A stretch of DNA of 64,000 nt from WHSW01 sp963742205 (GCA_963742205.1 CAVUKZ010000006.1:62001-126000), one strand, 5' to 3'. Shown: positions 1-14,827, numbered from the stretch's first letter. Translations and numbers: made by a program. The notes: a model not told the origin generated them from the letters alone.

Positions 1-449
1 GGTCGAGGAGGGTGCGAGCCACGGGCGTGATCGGCAGGCGGCGCTCGAAGACGCGCTCGACCGTACGGGGCCGGTGGTACCTGATGCCCTGCCCTGCGAC
101 CGGGCGATGCGGCGTCGCGACGTGGACGACCCGCGGCCGTCGCATCCAGAAGGCCCCACCACCACGCGGCCGTCGTGTGGCTCAGTGCCGCGCCACGGCC
201 GCCATGGAACAGCGCCGCGATGAGGCGGCCCTCCGTGGCGAGCTCTGAGTGACCAACCGCGTAAACGGCTGGGTAGAGAGGGTGGAGATAGGCGCGCTCG
301 ACGAGCCTCGCGACCGCCATCCGGTTGTAGCCCAGGCCTCGCAGCTGCGCGAGCGAGACCACGCCCCACTGGCGCCCCGCGACCCTCGCGATCCGTTCCG
401 TGGAGATCGAGTAACGACTGTCGTTACGGGATCTCCACGGTTCGGGCAT
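1..449 (-). CDS. AbiEi-like antitoxin-domain protein, partial and frameshifted
   Basis: This resembles the AbiEi-type N-terminal (winged-helix) domain proteins common in Actinobacteria, often annotated as type IV toxin-antitoxin antitoxins and sometimes carrying a DUF559 nuclease-like domain. Reading from an ATG at 449, the frame gives RQWGVVSLAQLRGLGYNRM and then PAVYAVGHSELATEGRLIAA and LSHTTAAWWWGLL, the usual helix-turn-helix and 'alanine-tryptophan' signatures. Near 140-150 the frame must shift by one base to continue with RPRVVHVATPHR and PVARTLLD. The gene runs off the left edge. No partner toxin is visible. The start is uncertain because the first 20 codons lie in a 43-nt palindrome (398-440); a downstream start is possible. 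Confidence 0.55.
   Translation of the reverse strand, partial: MPEPWRSRNDSRYSISTERIARVAGRQWGVVSLAQLRGLGYNRMAVARLVERAYLHPLYPAVYAVGHSELATEGRLIAALFHGGRGAALSHTTAAWWWGLLDATAAGRPRRDAASPGRRAGHQVPPAPYGRARLRAPPADHARGSHPPR
398..440. repeat. Nested 43-nt palindrome
   Basis: The outer arms CCGTGGAGATC (398-408) and GATCTCCACGG (430-440) are exact reverse complements. Inside them lie GTAACGAC (411-418) and GTCGTTAC (420-427), also exact complements around one central T. The two 2-nt bulges (GA and GG) separate the arms. It sits at the 5' end of the AbiEi-like gene. It could be a cruciform, an operator or a transcript hairpin; function is unknown. Confidence 0.8.
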
Positions 450-510
450 GGGGGCCAGAGATCGGCCACCAAGACCGCGCACGTGGCGCGCGGTTTGCGC
501 CGGAATGCAA

Positions 511-536
511 ACGGCCGGGGCTCTCGCCCCGGCCGT
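511..536 (-). terminator. Terminator hairpin after rpoC
   Basis: ACGGCCGGGGC (511-521) and GCCCCGGCCGT (526-536) form a perfect 11-bp stem with a TCTC loop, about 29 nt beyond the rpoC stop. On the minus strand the stem is followed by TTTGCATT, a weak U tract. It probably ends the rplJL-rpoBC transcript. Confidence 0.75.
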
Positions 537-564
537 CTGGACCTTCAGCGTCTAACGGAGCTCG

Positions 565-4608
<4,044 letters not shown>

Positions 4609-4619
4609 ATGGGTTTCCC

Positions 4620-8189
<3,570 letters not shown>

Positions 8190-8275
8190 CTGGGCGACTC
8201 CTCAGATGGTCGAAAGGGGACGAATCCGCGCGAGAGATTCAGGCAGCAAAAGGGCTCACCGGCGCGCGACGCACC

Positions 8276-8304
8276 AATATATCAGACCGTGCCTAGTAAT
8301 CCAA
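8276..8304 (-). promoter_or_regulatory. Candidate promoter in front of rpoB
   Basis: On the minus strand TTGGAT (8304-8299) and TATATT (8281-8276) are separated by 17 nt, close to the sigma-70/HrdB consensus and rare in this GC-rich DNA. It lies about 87 nt upstream of the rpoB start. The -35 hexamer lies in the loop of the 9-bp inverted repeat at 8286-8320, so a protein bound there could block it. Confidence 0.45.
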
Positions 8305-8320
8305 ACCGCTCAGGCACGGT
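8286..8320 (-). repeat. Inverted repeat overlapping the rpoB promoter
   Basis: ACCGTGCCT (8286-8294) and AGGCACGGT (8312-8320) are perfect 9-bp complements with a 17-nt spacer. The repeat lies between rplL and rpoB and overlaps the candidate -35. It could be an RNA stem-loop or an operator. Confidence 0.6.
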
Positions 8321-8324
8321 TCGC

Positions 8325-8360
8325 CGTCCGTCGTCCGAGGGTGCTCCCGAACGACGAACG
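8325..8360 (-). other. rplL-rpoB intergenic stem-loop
   Basis: In the minus-strand RNA, CGUUCGUCGUUCG (8360-8348) pairs over all 13 positions with CGGACGACGGACG (8337-8325), using two G-U pairs, with a 10-nt loop. It starts 13 nt after the rplL stop and has no U tract. In E. coli the same gap holds an attenuator and an RNase III site; a similar role here is an inference from position. Confidence 0.6.
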
Positions 8361-8373
8361 CCGAAAGACGAGC

Positions 8374-8763
8374 TTACTTGAGCTCGACCGAACCGCCCGC
8401 TTCCTCGAGCTCGGCCTTCAGCTTGTCGGCCTCCTCGCGGTCGATGCCCTCCTTGACGGGCTTGGGGGCCTCGTCGACGAGCGCCTTCGCGTCCTTGAGC
8501 CCGAGGCCGGTCGCGGCGCGCACCGCCTTGATCACCTGGATCTTCTTGTCACCGGCCGCGGTGAGGACAACGTCGACCGTGCTCGACTCCTCCTCGGCCG
8601 CGCCGTCGCCGGCGCCGGCGCCGGCAGCCGGGGCCGCCGCGGCGACCGCGGTCGCCGAGACGCCGAACTCCTCCTCGAGCGCCTTGATGCGCTCGGAGAG
8701 CTCGAGCACCGAGATGCTCTTCAGCTCCTCGATCCAGTCGTCGGTTGAAACCTTGGTTGCCAT
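8374..8763 (-). CDS. rplL: 50S ribosomal protein L7/L12
   Basis: This is the stalk protein (129 aa) that recruits translation factors. The N-terminal dimerization helix (DDWIEELKSISVLELSERIK) is followed by an Ala/Gly-rich hinge near residues 38-58 and the factor-binding C-terminal domain (KIQVIKAVRAATGLGLKDAK, then LVDEAPKPVKEGI). It ends GGSVELK, as is usual. The start codon shares one base with the rplJ stop (TGATG), which fits translational coupling in the L10-L7/L12 pair. Downstream is the 13-bp stem-loop in front of rpoB. Confidence 0.97.
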   Translation of the reverse strand: MATKVSTDDWIEELKSISVLELSERIKALEEEFGVSATAVAAAAPAAGAGAGDGAAEEESSTVDVVLTAAGDKKIQVIKAVRAATGLGLKDAKALVDEAPKPVKEGIDREEADKLKAELEEAGGSVELK

Positions 8764-9521
8764 CAGTCCGTGTCCTCGCTTTCATCGGACGACGGCTCGC
8801 CGTCCGCCTCGCTTTCGTCTGCAGAAGATTCCGGAGCCTCCGCCTCGGCGGCGGGAGCTTCCTCAGCCTCGGCCGCCGGCTCCTCGGCCGGTGCCTCCTC
8901 GGGCTCCTCGGCCGGCGCCTCCTCGGCGGGCGGCGCCTCCTCGGCCTCGGCGGCCGGCGCCTCCTCGGCGGGCGGTGCTTCCTCGGCGGCCGGCGGCTCG
9001 CCGGTCACCAGGCCCTGCTCGGCGATCTGGGCGAGCTGGCGCCCGAGGCCCGAGATCATGTTCGAGAGCCCTGCGACCAGCCCGGTCAGCGGGCTCGCCG
9101 TGAGTCCGACCAGCTGGCCGTGCAGCACGTCAAGCCCGGGCAGCCGCGCGATCGCCGTGAACCCATCGGGGTCGAGGTCCTCGCCATCCATGAAGCCGCC
9201 CTTGTAGACGAGCACCCCGTGGTCGCGAGAGAAGTTCGAGATCGCCTTCGCGGCGATCACGGCGTCGCCGTGGATGAGCGTCAGCGCCGTCGGCCCGACG
9301 AGCAGCTCGTCGAGCGACTCGGTGCCGGCGTCCTCGGCCGCGCGCTTGGCGAGCCGGTTCTTGACCACCTTGAACACCGCGTCGGCCTCGGCCAGGCTGC
9401 GGCGCAGGTCGGCCGCGCCGGTGACGCTGATCCCGCGGTAGTCCACCGCGAAGATCGCCTCGGCGCCCTTCAGGTCCTCGGTCAGCTCGGCGACCGCCGC
9501 CTCTTTCTGTGCTCTGTCCAT
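8763..9521 (-). CDS. rplJ: 50S ribosomal protein L10 with long acidic tail
   Basis: L10 anchors the L7/L12 stalk to 23S rRNA. The start is taken at MDRAQKEAAVAELTEDLKGA (9521); an in-frame upstream ATG exists at 9548 but lies in the leader. The core (residues 1-170) has AIFAVDYRGISVTGAADLRR and FKVVKNRLAKRA. The last ~75 residues are a low-complexity Ala/Glu/Pro tail built from repeated EEAP-type units, making the protein (252 aa) much longer than the usual 165-180 aa. It is preceded by an L10 leader with attenuator and overlaps rplL by one base. Confidence 0.96.
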   Translation of the reverse strand: MDRAQKEAAVAELTEDLKGAEAIFAVDYRGISVTGAADLRRSLAEADAVFKVVKNRLAKRAAEDAGTESLDELLVGPTALTLIHGDAVIAAKAISNFSRDHGVLVYKGGFMDGEDLDPDGFTAIARLPGLDVLHGQLVGLTASPLTGLVAGLSNMISGLGRQLAQIAEQGLVTGEPPAAEEAPPAEEAPAAEAEEAPPAEEAPAEEPEEAPAEEPAAEAEEAPAAEAEAPESSADESEADGEPSSDESEDTD

Positions 9522-9561
9522 CTCTGGTGAAGTCTTCTCCGGGATCACCCGCCGCCGAACG

Positions 9562-9668
9562 AAAAGAGCCTGCGCGCAGGCAGGCTCGAGAAGCTCGTGC
9601 TTTCGATCCTCACCTGCGCCGGTCTTCCGGGCCCGCTCGGTTCGCGGGCCCCGCCGACGGTCTCGGGC
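9562..9668 (-). promoter_or_regulatory. L10 leader with intrinsic attenuator
   Basis: The minus strand upstream of rplJ carries AGACCGTCGGCG, a GC-rich stem (GGGCCCGCGAACC...CGGGCCC) and CCGGCGCAGGTGAGG, the elements of the ribosomal protein L10 leader that binds the L10-(L7/L12)4 complex. It ends in a perfect 8-bp stem, GAGCCTGC/GCAGGCTC (9587-9580 with 9573-9566), followed by TTTT (9565-9562), a typical intrinsic terminator. Autoregulation by attenuation is known for this leader family. The promoter must lie upstream of about 9670, inside or next to the divergent hydrolase gene. Confidence 0.75.
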
Positions 9669-9685
9669 GGGTTATTGGAGGCGCG

Positions 9686-10765
9686 ATGGTAGCGAATCCG
9701 CAACCACGTGCCGGCGCGCGGTTTGAATCGACAGTGAAGCGCTTGGCGATCCTGATCTGTTGCGGAGCCGTCGGTTTCATGGCGGCGGCCGGCCCGGCAC
9801 ACGCCAGGCCAGCCTTTGGGGTCGTCAACCAAGGAACCCTCGCGCCAGCCGACTTCGACCGCATGGAGGCGGGAGGCGTGCAGACGCTGCGCTTTCTCGT
9901 CCGCTGGGGTGTGGTGCAGCCACAGCCGGGCGTCTACGACTGGAGCAGCGTCGACCCCGTAGTCGCGGAGGCGCAAGCCCACGGGATCCGTCTGCTGCCG
10001 TTCGTCTACGGCGTTCCCTCGTGGATCGACCAGCACGAGAACCATCCACCGCTGGACGACGCGACCGAGCGCGGCGCCTGGCAGGAGTTCCTGGCCGCGC
10101 TCGCGCGCCGCTACGGCCCGGGTGGCAGCTTCTTCGGCGGCGGGCACGAGTGGCCCATCCGGCGCTGGCAGATCTGGAACGAACCGAACTTCGCCACCTA
10201 TTGGGAATCGCCGCAGTCCCCGCGGGCCTACGGCGACCTGGTGAAGCTCTCAGCGCAGGCGCTGCGCGCGGTGGATCCCCGGGCGAAGGTCGTGCTCGCG
10301 GGCGTCGCCGCCGTCCGGGATGGCTTGCCCTGGGCGACATTTCTGCGCCAGCTCCTCGCGGTCCCCGGCATCAGACACAGCTTCGACTTCGTCGGATTTC
10401 ACCCGTATTCGCAGACCATCCCGATGCTCCGGGCGCAGATCGAGCGGATCCGGACGCTCCTGAGCCGCGCCGGCCATCGCCGCACTCGCCTCGCGGTAAC
10501 GGAGATCGGCTGGGCCTCGGACGGCGAGAGGCCGCGTCCACTCGTCGTTGGACCCCGCCTCCAGGCCATCCTCCTGCAGCGCTCGTTTGCACTCCTCTCG
10601 CGGCGAGACACGGGCTGGCACATCTCCGACATCCAGTGGTACGCGTGGCAGGACAGCCACGCGATCGAGGACGGCTGCGTCTTCTGCGAGTACGCGGGCC
10701 TGTTCGACTCTTTCGGTCAGCCCAAGCCGGCGTGGGGCGCGTTCCGCCGCGCCGTCCGCGACTAG
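9686..10765 (+). CDS. Secreted clan GH-A glycoside hydrolase
   Basis: This is a predicted exported TIM-barrel glycosidase (359 aa). The start at 9686 is preceded by GGAGG (9677-9681). A signal peptide follows, with a basic segment (STVKR), a hydrophobic stretch (LAILICCGAVGFMAAAG) and a cleavage site near AHA-RP. The catalytic acid/base motif is WQIWNEPN (about residues 160-167). The nucleophile motif is TEIGW (Glu about 273). This layout resembles GH39/GH5-type enzymes of clan GH-A; substrate is unknown. It is convergent with the delta-60 gene: the two stop codons overlap in CTAG (10762-10765). It interrupts the usual rplA-rplJ neighbourhood. Confidence 0.8.
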   Translation: MVANPQPRAGARFESTVKRLAILICCGAVGFMAAAGPAHARPAFGVVNQGTLAPADFDRMEAGGVQTLRFLVRWGVVQPQPGVYDWSSVDPVVAEAQAHGIRLLPFVYGVPSWIDQHENHPPLDDATERGAWQEFLAALARRYGPGGSFFGGGHEWPIRRWQIWNEPNFATYWESPQSPRAYGDLVKLSAQALRAVDPRAKVVLAGVAAVRDGLPWATFLRQLLAVPGIRHSFDFVGFHPYSQTIPMLRAQIERIRTLLSRAGHRRTRLAVTEIGWASDGERPRPLVVGPRLQAILLQRSFALLSRRDTGWHISDIQWYAWQDSHAIEDGCVFCEYAGLFDSFGQPKPAWGAFRRAVRD

Positions 10766-12100
10766 CGCGTATAGCCGGCCACCATCGCCTGCTGGTCGGT
10801 CGGGCCGCGGAAGTAGTAGTAGCCGTGAGTCCCCGCCGCCACGATGCGCCCACCCGGCTGGATCCCCATCCCGACGAGGCCGTCGGTGCCGCTCTCGACG
10901 TCCGTCGTTATCGCGCCCCCCCGGTGGAAGGTGCGGTCCCGCTTGCCGTCGGGCTTCAACCGCACGAGGAGGGCGTCGCCCCCCTCGCCCCCTTCCTCGA
11001 GCGAGTCGTACGAGGGCACGTCGCCGGATCCCGGCGGCGAGGATCGCCCCGCTTCGCTGGACGATCACGGCGCTCAGCGCGCCGAACCCGGCCTTGGGGA
11101 CTGTGGCGATCCCCTTCTTGCCGAAGCTCTTCTTCCGGCCTCCCCCCTTCTTGAAGACCATCGCCTCGGGCCGGTAGTCGACGCCAAGCGAATCCGTCCC
11201 GCCCGAGCCGACCGCGACGAGGTCCCCACCGCGCCGGATGGCGAGGTCCGAGATGAGATGTCCGTCCGGAGCCTGCGCGAAGCCGCCTTTGCCGAAGCCC
11301 GGCTTGAGCGTCCCGCTCGAACTGAACTTGATGAGGAGCGAGCGCGTGCGGTAATCGGCCGTGCCACGCTTGATAGTCGCGGAGGCGGCAACCACGACGT
11401 CGCCGTTCCGAAGGACGACGAGCGGACCTTCGGAGGTGTACTCGGAGCCCGGATAGGTGACGAGGACCATGCCGTCCTCCGAGAACGAGGGATCCAGCGA
11501 CCCGTCGGGGAGCAACCGGGCCACCATCATGTCGGGAAAGGCATAGTTCCGCTGGTCCGGACCCGTCGTCGCGAGGACGATGCGCCCGTCCGCCAGTCGC
11601 GTCGCGAACAGACCTCCGAATGTGACCAGCCCAGTGTCGATCACGCCGTTCGAGCCGAAGGTCGGGTCAAGACCGCCATCCGCGAGCAGGCGGATCAGCC
11701 GGATGCTCGGCGGGCCGCTGTCCGTATAGGCAACCGTCGCAACGAGAAGCTTCCCGTCGGCGAATCCCAACGAGCGCGCATAACCGCTGCCGGCGACGAG
11801 GTCCGTCACGCCGGGGTCCGGGCCGCCGAAGTTCGGGTCGCTACGTCCGTCCGCATCAAAGCCGAACGCCGTGGCCGAACCCTGGCCGCCGCTGACGTAA
11901 CGGGAGCCGAGGACGACGATCTGGCCGTTAGGGCCGATCGCCATGTCGCTCGCGCTCGAGTACCGCTCGGGGGAAGGCGGCCGGACGAAGAGGCCACCGT
12001 CGCCGAAGGTTGGGTCCAAGTGTGCGGGACCCGCGAGCGCTGTCGCGGGCAGCACCGCGAGGACCAGCGCCGCAACCGCGATCACGGTGCGCGGTTTCAT
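10762..12100 (-). CDS. Secreted delta-60 repeat (beta-propeller-like) protein
   Basis: This exported repeat protein starts MKPRTVIAVAALVLAVLPAT, a clear signal peptide ending ALA-GPA. It then shows repeated delta-60-type units: LDPTFGDGG, DPNFGGPDPGV, LDPTFGSNGV, LDPSFSEDGM and LKPGFGKGGF, each paired with a strand such as NGQIVVLGS, DGKLLVAT or DGRIVLAT. Around 11033 one extra G in GCCGCCGGG shifts the frame; after correction the gene continues with GDVPSYDSLEEGGEGGDALL and ends ...VAGYTR at 10762. The repeats suggest a beta-propeller scaffold; ligand and role are unknown. Confidence 0.8.
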
Positions 12101-12141
12101 CGCCTAATAGAAACCGATTGAACGGCGGGAGTAGCGGTTTT

Positions 12142-12450
12142 TCAGCCCGCCAGGTGACGCCGCAGCGACGCAAGGCGGCTGTCCCACTCGCCGCCCACGC
12201 GACTCATCCAGCTGACCGCCTCGGACATCGGCTCCGGCGTCAGCCGGTAGAGGACCTCGCGGCCGTTGCGGCGGTCGGCGACCAGGCCGGCGCCGGCGAG
12301 GCTGGCGAGGTGCTTGTTGACTGCCTGGCGGCTGACCGGCAGCTCGCGGGCGAGCTGAGTCGCGCTCGCCTCGCCGTGGGAGCCGATGAGCTCGAGGACC
12401 TCGCGGCGGGTCGCGTCGGAGAGCGCCGCGAACACCTGGTCGGCGGCCAT
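12142..12450 (-). CDS. ArsR-family transcriptional regulator
   Basis: This is a 102-aa winged-helix repressor. The recognition region reads ATQLARELPVSRQAVNKHLA with the wing GLVADRRNGREVLYRLTPEP. There is no metal-binding cysteine motif, so it belongs to the non-metal ArsR group usually paired with an AHSA1/SRPBCC protein. The pair here is classical: the ArsR start (12450) directly adjoins the end of the SRPBCC gene, though transcription runs SRPBCC first, then ArsR. The three GTTGC/GCAAC dyads upstream of the operon are its likely operators. Confidence 0.88.
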   Translation of the reverse strand: MAADQVFAALSDATRREVLELIGSHGEASATQLARELPVSRQAVNKHLASLAGAGLVADRRNGREVLYRLTPEPMSEAVSWMSRVGGEWDSRLASLRRHLAG

Positions 12451-12809
12451 CAGCCCACGGCGCTGAGCTGCGGCGCGCGCGCGTCGGACGGGTTGAGGTC
12501 CGCCAGCGGGCGGGACTCGATCACCCGGACGCGGGTGCCCTCGGGCTCCGGCTCGAGCTCGATCTCCACGCGGCTCGACTCGTCCTCGTCCGGCGCCCAC
12601 CAGAAGACCAGCCGGCGCGGCTCGTCGACCTCCTCGACGAAGCCGCTGCGCTCGCCGTCGTCGAGCCCGATGCGCAGGTCGCCGCCGGGGCGCAGCTCCA
12701 CCTCGGCGTCCTCGGCCAGCCACTCGGAGAGCTGGTCCGGGTCGGTGATCGCCTCCCAGGTCTCCTCGGGGCTCGCGGGGACCAGCACTTCGCTCTCGGC
12801 TCGATCCAT
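12450..12809 (-). CDS. SRPBCC (AHSA1/CalC-type) domain protein
   Basis: This 119-aa START-like domain protein would form a hydrophobic-pocket fold. Typical sequence is present: EVLVPASPEETWEAITDPDQ, LSEWLAEDAEVELRPGG and RRLVFWWAPDEDESSRVEIE. The start is taken at MDRAES (12809); an ATG three codons upstream (12818) is also possible. It is cotranscribed with the ArsR gene, with a one-base overlap (TGATG type). Members of this family occur with ArsR repressors across Actinobacteria; the ligand is usually unknown. Confidence 0.85.
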   Translation of the reverse strand: MDRAESEVLVPASPEETWEAITDPDQLSEWLAEDAEVELRPGGDLRIGLDDGERSGFVEEVDEPRRLVFWWAPDEDESSRVEIELEPEPEGTRVRVIESRPLADLNPSDARAPQLSAVG

Positions 12810-12822
12810 GCGGCGCATCGTA

Positions 12823-12866
12823 GCGCAACCTGATGGTTGCTATATAGTGCAACCGTTGAGTTGCAC
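12823..12866 (-). promoter_or_regulatory. ArsR operator array with TATATA -10
   Basis: Alternating CAAC and GTTG half-sites fill this interval: CAACC-TGAT-GGTTG, GGTTGC-TATATAG-TGCAACC and GTGCAAC-CGTTGA-GTTGCAC. TATATAG (12841-12847) is an AT-rich island fit for a -10. Three overlapping dyads upstream of the SRPBCC-arsR genes fit cooperative autorepression; clpP starts divergently at 12911. Confidence 0.6.
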
Positions 12867-12910
12867 CTGACCACCCCCCACTGCGGGGGCCAATCCCGAG
12901 GAGGACATCG

Positions 12911-13543
12911 ATGCCCCTGATTCCCATGGTGATCGAGCAGACGGCGCGCGGCGAGCGGTCCTTCGACATCTACTCCCGGCTGCTGGGCGAGCGGATCATC
13001 TTCCTCGGCCAGCAGATCGACGACGAGATCGCGAACGTCATCGTCGCCCAGCTCATGCACCTCGAGTCCGACGACCCCGACAAGGACGTCGCGATCTACA
13101 TCAACTCGCCGGGCGGCTCGCTGAGCGCGGCGCTGGCGATCTACGACGCGATGCAGTTCATCGGCCCCGACGTGCAGACCGTGTGCTTCGGGATCGCGAT
13201 GTCGGGCGGCTCGCTGATCCTCGCCGGCGGCGCCGACGGCAAGCGCATGTCGCTGCCCAACGGGCGCATCCTCATCCACCAGCCGAGCGGCGGCTTCCAG
13301 GGCCAGACCACCGACATCGAGATCCATGCCCGCGAGGTGCTGGAGCTGCGGCGCCGCACCGAGGAGATCTACGCCGCTCACACGGGCCAGAGCGCCGAGC
13401 GGATTCACGCGGACGCGGAGCGCGATCGCTTCTTCAGCGCCGAGGAGGCCGCTGAGTACGGGCTCATCGACAAGGTGGTCGAGCACCGCAACCTGCCGCG
13501 TCGCGCAACGGCGGGGTTCGGCGCCGCGGCCGCAGCGGCGTGA
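12911..13543 (+). CDS. clpP: ATP-dependent Clp protease proteolytic subunit
   Basis: This is ClpP (210 aa), the serine protease barrel used with Clp ATPases. AGGAGG precedes the ATG. The catalytic triad is Ser98, His123 (RILIHQPSGG) and Asp172 (ERDRFFSAEEAAEYGLIDKV). The nucleophile motif reads GIAMSGGSLIL rather than the common AASMG, so the residues on both sides of Ser98 differ. No clpX or second clpP is next to it. It is divergent from the SRPBCC-arsR genes and convergent with rplA, inside the ribosomal cluster. Confidence 0.95.
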   Translation: MPLIPMVIEQTARGERSFDIYSRLLGERIIFLGQQIDDEIANVIVAQLMHLESDDPDKDVAIYINSPGGSLSAALAIYDAMQFIGPDVQTVCFGIAMSGGSLILAGGADGKRMSLPNGRILIHQPSGGFQGQTTDIEIHAREVLELRRRTEEIYAAHTGQSAERIHADAERDRFFSAEEAAEYGLIDKVVEHRNLPRRATAGFGAAAAAA

Positions 13544-13559
13544 CCGAGGGCGGCTGGCG

Positions 13560-14330
13560 CTAGGCCGCCGCGGGGGCGGGCGCGGCCTCGGCCCCGTCGC
13601 CCGACGGGACGTCGGTGAGGATCTCGGACTCGCGGGTGCGCGAGGCGTCGACCCTGACCCCGGGGCCCATCGAGGCCGCGAGGGTGATCGAGAGCAGGTA
13701 GCGGCCCTTCGCGGCCGCCGGCTTGGCACGGACGATCTCGTCGATGATCGCCGCGTAGTTCTCGAGCAGCGCGCGCTCGTCGAAGCTCGCCTTGCCGATC
13801 GTCAGATGGATGATCCCCTGGCGGTCGGTCCGGTACTCGACCTTGCCGGCCTTGGACTCCTCCACCGCCTTGGCGACGTCGTCGGTGACCGTGCCCACCT
13901 TCGGGTTCGGCATCTTGCCCTGCGGCCCGAGCACGCGCCCGAGCTTGGAGACCACCGGGCCCATCAGCGCGGGCGTCGCGATCGCGACGTCGAAGTCCGT
14001 CCAGCCCTCGGCGACCCGGTCGGCGAGTTCCTGCGCGCCGACGAAGTCGGCCCCGGCCTCGTTGGCCGCTCGCGCCGCGTCGCCCTCGGCGAACACGGCC
14101 ACGGTGATCGACTTGCCGAGCCCGTTGGGGAGCGCCAGCGTGCCGCGCAGCTGCTCCTCGGCGTGACGGACGTTGACGCCCAGGCGCATGTGCACCTCGA
14201 TCGTCTGGTCGAACTTGGTCTTCTCGGCGGTCTGCTTGACGAGTGAGATCGCCTCGGCGGGCAGGTACGCGTGGGTGCGATCGACCTCGCCGATCGCCTC
14301 CCGGTAGCGCTTGCCGCGGTGGCGGGCCAT
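13560..14330 (-). CDS. rplA: 50S ribosomal protein L1
   Basis: L1 (256 aa) binds 23S rRNA at the E-site stalk and can repress its own operon. The start MARHRGKRYREAIGEVDRTH at 14330 overlaps the rplK stop by one base. Typical L1 motifs are GADFVGAQELADRV, TPALMGPVVSKLGRVLGPQG and KMPNPKVGTVTDDVAKAVEE. The C-terminus has an Ala/Pro-rich tail. Downstream is the convergent clpP gene, not rplJ. Confidence 0.97.
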   Translation of the reverse strand: MARHRGKRYREAIGEVDRTHAYLPAEAISLVKQTAEKTKFDQTIEVHMRLGVNVRHAEEQLRGTLALPNGLGKSITVAVFAEGDAARAANEAGADFVGAQELADRVAEGWTDFDVAIATPALMGPVVSKLGRVLGPQGKMPNPKVGTVTDDVAKAVEESKAGKVEYRTDRQGIIHLTIGKASFDERALLENYAAIIDEIVRAKPAAAKGRYLLSITLAASMGPGVRVDASRTRESEILTDVPSGDGAEAAPAPAAA

Positions 14331-14764
14331 CAGGCGTCGACCCCCTCTACGAGCACGCCCATCGAGCGGGCGGTGCCGGCGATGATCTTCGACGCCGCGT
14401 CGAGGTCGTTGGCGTTGAGGTCGGGCATCTTGCGCTCGGCGATCTCCCGACACTGGGCGGCGCTCAGGGTGCCCACCTTCTCGCGGTTCGGCTCGCCCGA
14501 GCCCTTCTCGATCCCCAGTGCCTCGCGGATCAGGACCGCGGCGGGCGGTGTCTTGGTGATGAAGTCGAACGAGCGGTCCTCATACACCGTGATCTCGACC
14601 GGGATGATCGTGCCGGCGTCCTGCTGCGTGCGGGAGTTGAACGCCTTGCAGAACTCCATGATGTTGACCCCGTGCTGGCCGAGCGCAGGGCCGACCGGCG
14701 GCGCCGGGTTTGCCGCGCCGGCGGGGATCTGAAGCTTGATCAGGGTGAGAACTTTCTTCGCCAT
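14330..14764 (-). CDS. rplK: 50S ribosomal protein L11
   Basis: L11 (144 aa) forms the GTPase-associated centre with 23S rRNA. The start is MAKKVLTLIKLQIPAGAANP at 14764; an upstream in-frame extension is not homologous. The conserved PPVGPALGQHGVNIMEFCKA is near residues 22-41, and the RNA-binding C-terminal domain ends ARSMGVLVEG. It is coupled to rplA by TGATG. A strong hairpin lies upstream, so transcription probably starts between about 14765 and 14797 or reads through. Confidence 0.97.
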   Translation of the reverse strand: MAKKVLTLIKLQIPAGAANPAPPVGPALGQHGVNIMEFCKAFNSRTQQDAGTIIPVEITVYEDRSFDFITKTPPAAVLIREALGIEKGSGEPNREKVGTLSAAQCREIAERKMPDLNANDLDAASKIIAGTARSMGVLVEGVDA

Positions 14765-14797
14765 AGCGGCGGTCGAGGATACAGAGGCGCCGAACAG

Positions 14798-14827
14798 ACG
14801 AGGGCCCCGTCGACGCGGGGCCCTCGT
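14798..14827 (-). terminator. Strong hairpin between the secreted-protein gene and rplK
   Basis: ACGAGGGCCCCG (14798-14809) and CGGGGCCCTCGT (14816-14827) make a perfect 12-bp stem with a 6-nt loop. It lies 28 nt after the stop of the minus-strand gene at 14855. There is no U tract, as in the hairpins at 511 and 19348. Confidence 0.65.

Noticed and set aside
10762..10765. Shared CTAG containing the stop codons of two convergent genes
   Set aside because: The TAG stops overlap on opposite strands, but with a palindromic CTAG this is likely chance and carries no functional claim.
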